A stretch of DNA of 12,821 bases from Halococcaceae archaeon (GTDB taxonomy: Archaea > Halobacteriota > Halobacteria > Halobacteriales > Halalkalicoccaceae). The first letter of the stretch is position 1. Every line of letters begins with the position of its first letter. The notes beneath the pieces were generated by a model. That model was not told the origin of the DNA and ran no database searches. It saw only the letters and a program-made list of their open reading frames with translations. The position numbers and the translations under genes are program-made. Location: positions 1-12,821 of the forward strand of contig SKWB01000323.1 in assembly GCA_007129135.1 (NCBI GenBank), written 5' to 3'. Positions 8,037-12,821 of the stretch are shown here, piece by piece.

Positions 8037-8111
8037 CGGACTGCTGTGGGTCATCACCGGCGCAACCGCGACCCGTCAGCGGCTACACCGGTAGGCAGCC
8101 ACAGCAGTCCG
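8037..8111. repeat. 75-nt imperfect palindrome between convergent genes, possible terminator or structured RNA
   Basis: Perfect 13-bp arms CGGACTGCTGTGG (8037-8049) and CCACAGCAGTCCG (8099-8111) enclose 49 nt that also fold symmetrically about position 8074: ACCGG (8056-8060) with CCGGT (8088-8092), and CCGC (8066-8069) with GCGG (8079-8082). The internal loops are equal on both sides (6+6 and 5+5 nt), and the terminal loop has 9 nt. The element fills nearly all of the gap between the GH15 stop (8030) and the oxidoreductase stop (8114), so it could end transcription from both sides. Neither strand has a T-run after the stem, so it is not a classical intrinsic terminator; an RNA-processing site, a mobile palindromic repeat or a small RNA are alternatives. 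Confidence 0.6.
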
Positions 8112-8113
8112 CA

Positions 8114-9073
8114 TCAGGCGAACGACGGCAGTACGTCGTCGCCGAACGCGTCGATGAACCCCGCCTGATCGGTGGTGACGTCGTGGAGATAGACCCGGTC
8201 GACGCCGGCATCGAGATCGCGCTCGATCCACTCGACGTGGTCGTCGAGGTCCGCCGAGATCCGGACGTTCTCCGCGACCTGCTCGCGCGTGACCTGCTCG
8301 CCCAGTTCGTCGAACTCCGCGGGGGTTCTGAGCTGCTGGGTGGTCGACCCCGGAACGCAGTTCGTCCGCCACTGCTCGTAGGCACCCTCGAGCGCTCGTC
8401 GCTCGTCGGCGTCGTAGGCGTGCTGTGCCTTCAGATAGACCGGCTTCTCCGGTGCCCGCTCGCGGAACGCCTCGATCCGTTCCGCGTCGGCCTCCTGGTC
8501 CGGCGTCCCGACCGTGATCATCCCGTCGGCCCACCCCGCGAGCCACTCGGCGGTCTCGACCGAGAGCGCCGCGCCGATCACCGGGGGCGGCGTCTCCGGT
8601 CGCGTGTAGAGCGTCGCCCGTTCGACGTCGACCCGACCGTGGTGGGTCACCTCCTCACCCTCGAAGAGCCGGCGCATCACCTCGACGCACTCCTCTAGCC
8701 TGGCGTTCCGCTCGGCCTTTACCGGCCAGTCGACGCCCGTGATCCCCTCGTTGAGCAGCTGTCCGCTCCCGACCGCGATCCAGAACCGGTCGGGATAGAT
8801 CTCCCGGAGGGTCGCCGCGGCCTGCGCGATCACGGCCGGGTGGTACCGGTATCCGGGGGCGTTCACCGTCCCGAAGCTCATCTCCGACCCTCGCATCGCC
8901 GCCCCGAGCCAGGCCCAGACGTGACCGGACTCGCCCTGGCGCTCGCTCCAGGGGTGGAAGTGATCCGAGGCGAGGACGTGCTCGAACCCCGCTTCACCGG
9001 CACGCCGGACGTGCGTGAGTAGGTCGCTCGGCGCGAACTGCTCGTGGGAGGCGTGGTAGCCGAGGTCGGTCAT
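8114..9073 (-). CDS. F420-dependent LLM-class oxidoreductase (FGD-like, TIGR03557-type)
   Basis: Predicted cytoplasmic luciferase-like TIM-barrel enzyme using coenzyme F420 to oxidise or reduce a sugar or other alcohol; 319 residues. Seen: GYHASHEQF (5-13), SDHFHPW (36-42), HVWAWLGAAM (51-60), the PGYRYHPAVIAQAAATL stretch (73-89), GSGQLLNE (102-109) and DGMITVG (183-189), in the order typical of F420-dependent glucose-6-phosphate dehydrogenase relatives. His38 and Trp42 match active-site His40 and Trp44 of mycobacterial FGD1. The residue matching FGD1 Glu109 is Gln105, and those matching phosphate ligands Thr195 and Lys198 are Val188 and Pro191, so glucose-6-phosphate is an unlikely substrate. 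The ATG at 9073 is chosen because a ribosome site (GAGGGTGA, 9088-9081) lies 7 nt before it and the conserved N-terminus begins there; the frame remains open upstream without family similarity. It converges on the GH15 gene, with a possible sugar-related role inferred from context only. Confidence 0.88.
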   Translation of the reverse strand: MTDLGYHASHEQFAPSDLLTHVRRAGEAGFEHVLASDHFHPWSERQGESGHVWAWLGAAMRGSEMSFGTVNAPGYRYHPAVIAQAAATLREIYPDRFWIAVGSGQLLNEGITGVDWPVKAERNARLEECVEVMRRLFEGEEVTHHGRVDVERATLYTRPETPPPVIGAALSVETAEWLAGWADGMITVGTPDQEADAERIEAFRERAPEKPVYLKAQHAYDADERRALEGAYEQWRTNCVPGSTTQQLRTPAEFDELGEQVTREQVAENVRISADLDDHVEWIERDLDAGVDRVYLHDVTTDQAGFIDAFGDDVLPSFA

Positions 9074-9080
9074 CGCACGC

Positions 9081-9088
9081 TCACCCTC
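9081..9088 (-). promoter_or_regulatory. Ribosome binding site of the F420 oxidoreductase gene
   Basis: GAGGGTGA on the minus strand differs at one base from the haloarchaeal consensus GGAGGTGA and sits 7 nt before the ATG at 9073. It decides the start in a frame that stays open for more than 100 nt further upstream. Confidence 0.7.
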
Positions 9089-9158
9089 GCCCGAACTCGC
9101 CGCCGCTCGCGACCCCCGTCTCCTGTCGATCGCATGGCGGTCTCTCGACCGGCGTGCC

Positions 9159-9191
9159 CATAAGACCGCGGCATGGTCCTGCACCGCGGTC
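9159..9191 (-). promoter_or_regulatory. Putative promoter of the F420 oxidoreductase gene with adjoining 8-bp inverted repeat
   Basis: On the minus strand CTTATG (9164-9159) is the only TATA-like hexamer upstream of the oxidoreductase gene and predicts a transcript start near 9135, about 60 nt before the ATG. Immediately upstream are perfect 8-bp inverted arms GACCGCGG (9164-9171) and CCGCGGTC (9184-9191) with a 12-nt spacer. The arms abut the TATA-like box, so they could bind a regulator. The same hairpin lies 84 nt beyond the stop of the lipoprotein gene and might instead help end that transcript. Confidence 0.4.
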
Positions 9192-9274
9192 GCTCGTACC
9201 GACTGCCGTACCCGTGGACCGCTCTGACTGGTGTCCGCCTCGCGCCCGAGAGGTACGGTCTACAGCGGTCCGTC

Positions 9275-11161
9275 TCAGGTCGAGTCGACCTCGATCGTCC
9301 AGTCGCCGTCGGCCTCCAGGTCGATCCAGACGACCCCGCCGGCGCTGTACGACCGCGAACCGTCGAACTCCCCCTCCTGGTTGATCAGCTGCTCTCTCCG
9401 CCCGTCCGCGCCGTACCCGTCGACGACGAACCGCCCCTCACCATCGTGGGTGGCGGCGACACGGACGTTCCCCTCCGTCCAGAGCGGCCCGACGAACGAG
9501 GAACCGGCGTCGGAGTCGGAGACCGGGAGGTCGGAGAGGTCGTCCGCGTGGACTCCGGGCTGGTCCAGATCGATCGTCCAGACGCCGTCGGCCTCCACCA
9601 CGAGTCGGTAGGATCCACCACCGACGACCGCGATCGACTCGCCCGTTCCGTCACCGGGGGCCTGCACGAGCGGGGTTCGCCCCTCGTCCCCGTCGACCTC
9701 CGCGGCGAACTCCTCGCCGTCGTGGTCGAACCGGGCGACGAGAAGCCCTTCGTCGAGGTCGACCTCGGAGGTGGTCTCCGAGCCCGAGCCGTCGAGCGAG
9801 TGTGACGCCCCCGCCTCGAAGACGGTTCCCTCCGGGCGTTCTCGCGCTTCGTCGTCGGTGTCGCCCCCGGTCGCGAGCGTCCCGTCGATCAGGTCGGAGG
9901 GCGTGACGACCTCGAGTCCGCGCTGGTCGATGTGGTCGAGGAGGTGCTCGTAGTCCTCGACCGACATCCCGCCATCGTCCCCCGTGATCTCGGGGATGTG
10001 GAGGACGGTCAGCTGTCCGTACTGATCGGCCAGGTTGACGTGTCGACGGACCCCGTCGTGGAGGGCCGGACCCCACATCGTCGGGACGGTGTGGGCCCCG
10101 GTCGGGGGCGCGCCGGTCGGGCTGCCGCCGAAGACGAAGCCCGTCTCGTGAGCCTCGCGGAGCACGGAGACCGTCGTCGGATCGATCCGCCGCCACTCCG
10201 GCGCGAAGAAGTGACGCGCCCCCTCCGGGAAGCCGCGGTCGATCAGTTCGTCCCTGGCGCTCTCGATGACCCCTCGCTGGTGCTCCTCCGACCGCCCCAC
10301 GAGGTCGCCCTCGCCGCCCGGAAGCGAACAGACGTCCCAGCCCCGCTCGTCGAGGTCACGAAGTCGGTCCTCGCTCATCCGCCCGCCATCACCGATCCGG
10401 GTCGGGTCGACGGCCACCGCCGCGGGCCACTCCCGCTCGGCGAGACGGTCGGCCGCGACCTCCCAGTGCGAGTCGAGTCCGCCGTAGTGGACGAGGATGG
10501 CGGCGCCCGTCTCCAGCCCCTCCGTCCGGCGGAGGTCGTCGAGGAGTACCCTCGTGCCGTCGTCCGAACCGACCGCGACCACGTTGAGCCCCGTCACCTC
10601 CGAGAGGTCGGGTTCGTCGGCCGGTTTGTGCTCGTAGCCACAGTCGACGCGGAGCCAGTCGTCGTAGCCCTCGGGGAACGTGCGGACGCTCGTCAGTCGC
10701 TCGCCGTACCCCGGTGCGAGGAACTCGACTTCGAGCCGCGTCGCGGACGTCGGCTTCACGGCGACCGAGGTGTCCCAGCCCCGGAAGTCGAGCGGTTCGG
10801 GGAACCGGATCGCCATCGCGGCGATATCCTCCTCGCTCTCGAGCAGCGCCGCCTGCGAGCCGGCCCGTGCCTCCTCGGGTACGGCTTCGACTGCCCCGGT
10901 TATCGCCTCCCACCGATCGATCTCCTCGAACTCCGAGAGGAGCTCTCCCTCGGTTATCGCCGGCCAGAGCGACTCCGTTTCGTCCCCTCCGTCGCCGTCG
11001 TTCCCGTCGTCATCGTCGTCGGAACCACCCTCTGGCTCGTCGCTCGTCCCGTCCGGGGTCTCGGTCGACTCCTCCTCGTCCGACTCGAAACAGCCCGCCA
11101 TCGGGACCGAAACGGCACCGATCGTCGCCAGCAGGAGCCGTCGGGAGGGTCCACCGCTCAT
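9275..11161 (-). CDS. Tat-type lipoprotein with polysaccharide-deacetylase-like core lacking metal-site motifs
   Basis: Predicted membrane-anchored extracellular protein of 628 residues, probably binding a surface glycan. Seen: twin-arginine signal (SRRLLLATIGA, Arg7-Arg8), lipobox MAGC (Cys24), Asp/Glu-rich linker (25-63), a beta-rich domain (about 80-212, ending LLDDLRRT) resembling carbohydrate-binding sandwiches, a NodB/CE4-like domain (about 219-430) and two related C-terminal beta modules. In active CE4 enzymes the first motif carries a catalytic Asp pair (haloarchaeal form near YDDG) and the second an H-x3-H type metal pair (near SHT..H). The matching places here read HYGGLD (225-230) and SLPGGEGDL (279-287), so both metal-site motifs are gone and deacetylase activity is unlikely. 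The surrounding fold is kept (RIGDGGRMSEDRL, RGWDVCS, HFFAPEWRRI). The start is set by the signal peptide and a GGGAGGT ribosome site. It is codirectional with the ThuA gene 153 bp upstream. Assignment to CE4 rests on family pattern recognition and is moderately sure. Confidence 0.8.
   Translation of the reverse strand: MSGGPSRRLLLATIGAVSVPMAGCFESDEEESTETPDGTSDEPEGGSDDDDDGNDGDGGDETESLWPAITEGELLSEFEEIDRWEAITGAVEAVPEEARAGSQAALLESEEDIAAMAIRFPEPLDFRGWDTSVAVKPTSATRLEVEFLAPGYGERLTSVRTFPEGYDDWLRVDCGYEHKPADEPDLSEVTGLNVVAVGSDDGTRVLLDDLRRTEGLETGAAILVHYGGLDSHWEVAADRLAEREWPAAVAVDPTRIGDGGRMSEDRLRDLDERGWDVCSLPGGEGDLVGRSEEHQRGVIESARDELIDRGFPEGARHFFAPEWRRIDPTTVSVLREAHETGFVFGGSPTGAPPTGAHTVPTMWGPALHDGVRRHVNLADQYGQLTVLHIPEITGDDGGMSVEDYEHLLDHIDQRGLEVVTPSDLIDGTLATGGDTDDEARERPEGTVFEAGASHSLDGSGSETTSEVDLDEGLLVARFDHDGEEFAAEVDGDEGRTPLVQAPGDGTGESIAVVGGGSYRLVVEADGVWTIDLDQPGVHADDLSDLPVSDSDAGSSFVGPLWTEGNVRVAATHDGEGRFVVDGYGADGRREQLINQEGEFDGSRSYSAGGVVWIDLEADGDWTIEVDST
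9284..9505 (-). repeat. C-terminal HDG module, copy 2, of the lipoprotein
   Basis: Residues about 553-626 form a beta-rich unit with THDGEGRFVV and a closing EADGDWTIEV. It matches the preceding unit (EADGVWTIDL) in order and spacing. Such modules occur at the ends of haloarchaeal surface proteins; a ligand-binding role is inferred. Confidence 0.6.
9560..9826 (-). repeat. C-terminal HDG module, copy 1, of the lipoprotein
   Basis: Residues about 446-534 carry DEGLLVARFDHDGEEF and end SYRLVVEADGVWTIDL. Aligned to the next copy, the HDG turn, the central glycine-rich stretch and the final ADGxWTI strand coincide, indicating an internal duplication of a domain of about 75-90 residues. Confidence 0.6.
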
Positions 11162-11174
11162 AGATAGGGATCGT

Positions 11175-11181
11175 ACCTCCC
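11175..11181 (-). promoter_or_regulatory. Ribosome binding site of the lipoprotein gene
   Basis: GGGAGGT on the minus strand lies 13 nt before the ATG at 11161, rather far but the only good match. It supports that start rather than an in-frame ATG further upstream at 11302. No convincing TATA-like box is visible in the gap, so the gene could also be read through from the ThuA gene. Confidence 0.5.
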
Positions 11182-11244
11182 GTCGACACTTGAGCCTACC
11201 GAAGACGACCGAACGCCCGAATCGGGGGACACCGGTCTGAAACC

Positions 11245-11260
11245 CCCAGAGGGCCCTGGG
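11245..11260 (-). terminator. Possible weak hairpin terminator after the ThuA gene
   Basis: CCCAG (11245-11249) and CTGGG (11256-11260) can pair across a 6-nt loop. On the minus strand the stem is followed by GGTTTC, about 55 nt after the ThuA stop codon. The stem is short and the T-run only three bases, so this is a weak call. Confidence 0.25.
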
Positions 11261-11314
11261 TAGCGCCTTCGAACCGGTGCCGTCGTCTCCGATCGCTTTC
11301 ACGTCCCGACCGGT

Positions 11315-12040
11315 TCACTCGTCCGAGAGCGCTTCGAGCGGCTCCGTTCGGTTCTCGAACGAGGGGGTCGGGCCACCGCCGGGTGCCGCCCACCGAACCG
11401 CGTTCTCGATCACTCTCTGCACCTCGGCCTGGCGGTAGATCGGGTAGGTCTCGTGGCCCGGTCGGAAGTAAAAGAGCTTCCCGGCACCGCGGCGGTAGCA
11501 ACAGCCGGATCGAAACACCTCGCCGCCCTCGAACCACGAGAGGAGGACGAGGTCGTCCGGGGCGGGGATGTCGAAGCGCTCGCCGTACATCTCGGCGTCG
11601 GGTACCGTGAACGACTCCGGAAGGCCATCGGCGATCGGGTGACCCGGCTCGACCACCCAGAGCCGCTCGCGCTCGCCGGCCTCCCGCCAGGTGAGCGAGC
11701 AACTGGTGCCCAGCAGCCGTTTGAACGGCTTCGAGTAGTGCGCGGAGTGGAGCGCGAGAAACCCCATCCCGTCGAGCACGCGCTCGATCACCCGGTCGAC
11801 CACGTCGTCTCGCACCTCGTCGTGGGCGGCGTGACCCCACCAGAGCAGCACGTCCGTCTCCGCCAGCCGCTCCTCGGTGAGCCCGTGCTCCGGTTCGTCG
11901 AGCGTCGCCGTCTCGACCCCGAATCCCGCCTCCGCCAGGAACTCACGGATCGTCCCGTGGATCCCCTCGGGGTACTGCTCTCTCACCCGCTCCTCCTCGC
12001 GTTCGTGGCGGAACTCGTTCCAGACGGTGACGCGCGTCAT
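11315..12040 (-). CDS. thuA: ThuA-family protein (trehalose-utilisation ThuA-like)
   Basis: Cytoplasmic protein of 241 residues in the ThuA family, which has a class I glutamine-amidotransferase-like fold without its catalytic triad. Rhizobial ThuA acts with ThuB in catabolism of trehalose and related disaccharides through 3-keto derivatives. Seen: [10 protein letters not shown] (4-13), [60 protein letters not shown] and [11 protein letters not shown]; these run the full length in the order of the Bacillus/Geobacillus ThuA-like proteins. The length is normal for the family and nothing appears truncated. The start at 12040 is supported by a GGGAG ribosome site (12055-12051) 10 nt upstream. It is divergent from a TIM-barrel sugar isomerase across 75 bp, a pairing often seen in sugar-oxidation clusters. 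The actual substrate is unknown; no Gfo/Idh-type ThuB oxidoreductase is visible in the window. Confidence 0.92.
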   Translation of the reverse strand: MTRVTVWNEFRHEREEERVREQYPEGIHGTIREFLAEAGFGVETATLDEPEHGLTEERLAETDVLLWWGHAAHDEVRDDVVDRVIERVLDGMGFLALHSAHYSKPFKRLLGTSCSLTWREAGERERLWVVEPGHPIADGLPESFTVPDAEMYGERFDIPAPDDLVLLSWFEGGEVFRSGCCYRRGAGKLFYFRPGHETYPIYRQAEVQRVIENAVRWAAPGGGPTPSFENRTEPLEALSDE

Positions 12041-12050
12041 GGGTGAGCTT

Positions 12051-12055
12051 CTCCC
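12051..12055 (-). promoter_or_regulatory. Ribosome binding site of the ThuA gene
   Basis: GGGAG on the minus strand lies 10 nt before the ATG at 12040. The AT-rich tract at 12086-12095 is about 50 nt upstream of that ATG and could serve as the TATA element of a transcript with a leader of some 24 nt. Confidence 0.45.
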
Positions 12056-12087
12056 GTGACGGTGTAGTGGCTGTCGATCGGAAGGGG

Positions 12088-12094
12088 TTTTTTA
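12088..12094 (+). promoter_or_regulatory. Core promoter (TATA-like) of the sugar isomerase gene, possibly shared with the ThuA gene
   Basis: TTTTTTA is the most AT-rich run in the 75-bp divergent gap. Its centre is 25 nt before the ATG at 12116 and no ribosome-site match precedes that ATG, which fits a leaderless transcript. On the other strand the same tract (TAAAAAA) is placed to serve the ThuA gene, so the two genes may share one promoter region. Confidence 0.6.
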
Positions 12095-12115
12095 CGGACC
12101 GGACGAGTGTGTGGT

Positions 12116-12821
12116 ATGCGACCGGCGATCAACCTCTACACGCTCAGATCCGTCGAGACGCCGCTGGCCGACCTCCTGCCGTCGATCGCCGACGCGGGCT
12201 ACGCGGGCGTCGAGTTCGCCGGCCTCCCGGACCCGGGGGCGGTCGCCGCGAGCCTCGAGGAGACCGGCCTCGCCGTCGCCGGCGCGCACGTCCCGATCGA
12301 GGCCCTCGAAGCGGCGTTCGAGGGGACTATCGAGAGGTACCGAAGCGTGGGCTGTACCGACCTCGTCGTGCCCTATCTCCCCGAATCCGAGTTCGCTTCG
12401 GAGGAGTCGATCGACTGGACCGCCGACCGCCTCGACGGCCTCGCCGAACGGCTCACCGAGGAAGGGGTCGACCTCCACTACCACAACCACGACCACGAGT
12501 TCACCGACCTCGGTACCGAAACGGGCTTCGAGGCGTTCTGCGAGCGCAGCGAGTGGGTGGGGATCGAACTCGACCTCGGCTGGGCGGTCGCCGCCGGGGC
12601 GGACCCGATCGACCTGCTGGAGCGGTATCGCGAGCGGATCCGGCTGGTCCACGCGAAGGACGTCGACCGCGGATCGAGGGAGCCGGTCGAACTCGGCGAT
12701 GGCGACCTGGAGGTGGAGAGAGCGCTCGAAGAAGCGAAACGGTGTGGGGTCGAGTGGGCGGTCTACGAGCACGACCACCCGGAGGAGCCGATGGCGTCGA
12801 TGCGGCACGGCGCGAGCGTCC
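12116..12821 (+). CDS. Sugar phosphate isomerase/epimerase-type TIM barrel (AP_endonuc_2 family), 5' part
   Basis: Cytoplasmic metal-dependent sugar isomerase, epimerase or lyase of the xylose-isomerase-like TIM-barrel family; 235 codons are visible before the window ends, most of a typical protein of about 250-280 residues. Seen: MRPAINLYTLRS at the start, AGYAGVEFAG (27-36), LHYHNHDHEF (120-129), ELDLGWAVAAGADP (151-164), VHAKD (178-182) and VYEHDHP (216-222). Predicted metal ligands by family analogy are Glu128, Asp153, His179 and Glu218, all present. It has its own leaderless-type promoter and is divergent from the ThuA gene, suggesting a shared pathway. Relatives include inosose dehydratase, hydroxypyruvate isomerase and enzymes acting on 3-keto-glycosides; the exact reaction cannot be read from the sequence. 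Confidence 0.88.
   Translation, partial: MRPAINLYTLRSVETPLADLLPSIADAGYAGVEFAGLPDPGAVAASLEETGLAVAGAHVPIEALEAAFEGTIERYRSVGCTDLVVPYLPESEFASEESIDWTADRLDGLAERLTEEGVDLHYHNHDHEFTDLGTETGFEAFCERSEWVGIELDLGWAVAAGADPIDLLERYRERIRLVHAKDVDRGSREPVELGDGDLEVERALEEAKRCGVEWAVYEHDHPEEPMASMRHGASV

Noticed and set aside
8050..8080. Box C-like (GTGATGA) and box D-like (CTGA) sequences on the minus strand, suggesting a C/D guide RNA
   Set aside because: They occur in the wrong order for a C...D guide RNA, and the spacing is too long for a D'/C' pair; short motifs like these arise by chance.
8037..8111. Terminal inverted repeats of a miniature transposable element
   Set aside because: No target-site duplication flanks the arms and the inner part is symmetric, fitting a folded palindrome better. 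A repeat search of the genome would be needed to revive this idea.
12092..12808. A 238-codon minus-strand frame at the right end
   Set aside because: It lies opposite a sugar isomerase with all predicted metal ligands and a well-placed promoter; its own product shows no family features.

Overview
The window looks like part of a haloarchaeal (class Halobacteria) chromosome. GC content is very high, the proteins are strongly acidic (Asp/Glu-rich), long open frames lie opposite real genes, several genes have a TATA-like box about 25-30 nt before the ATG and no leader, and one lipoprotein has a twin-arginine signal, an MAGC lipobox and an Asp-rich linker. There are no tRNA or rRNA genes, transposases, CRISPR arrays or phage genes; it reads as ordinary chromosomal sugar-metabolism territory.

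Layout. (1) 1-1365, minus strand: 5' part of a cytoplasmic GH13 alpha-amylase/neopullulanase-type enzyme (MalA-like), cut by the window edge exactly at its predicted catalytic Glu. (2) 1366-1458: a short divergent promoter region with a 13-bp inverted repeat between two TATA-like boxes. (3) 1459-5952, plus strand: a 1497-residue protein with two GH15 units, an archaeal-type GH15 half followed by a complete glucodextranase/bacterial-glucoamylase-type half. (4) 6009-8030, plus strand: a 673-residue stand-alone GH15 protein that is a tandem paralogue of the first half of the preceding gene. (5) 8031-8113: the gap between convergent genes, almost filled by a 75-nt imperfect palindrome. (6) 8114-9073, minus: an F420-dependent LLM oxidoreductase of the FGD-like family. 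(7) 9275-11161, minus: a Tat/lipobox lipoprotein with a polysaccharide-deacetylase-like core that has lost its metal-site motifs, plus two C-terminal HDG-type modules. (8) 11315-12040, minus: a ThuA-family protein. (9) 12116-12821, plus: a sugar phosphate isomerase/epimerase-type TIM barrel, cut by the right edge.

How the genes fit together. The GH13 enzyme and both GH15 proteins lack signal peptides, so they probably act on maltodextrins or glycogen-like alpha-glucans in the cytoplasm: the GH13 enzyme cuts internally and the GH15 enzymes release glucose from chain ends. The F420 oxidoreductase may act on a sugar or other alcohol, but it lacks residues that bind the phosphate of glucose-6-phosphate in mycobacterial FGD1. 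ThuA and the divergent TIM-barrel isomerase look like a second small module, possibly for oxidised (3-keto) sugars. The lipoprotein is the only clearly exported product and probably binds rather than cleaves a surface glycan. No fully new system is evident. The most unusual items are the motif-less deacetylase lipoprotein, the GH15 duplication with uneven divergence and an eroded half, and the structured palindrome at 8037-8111.
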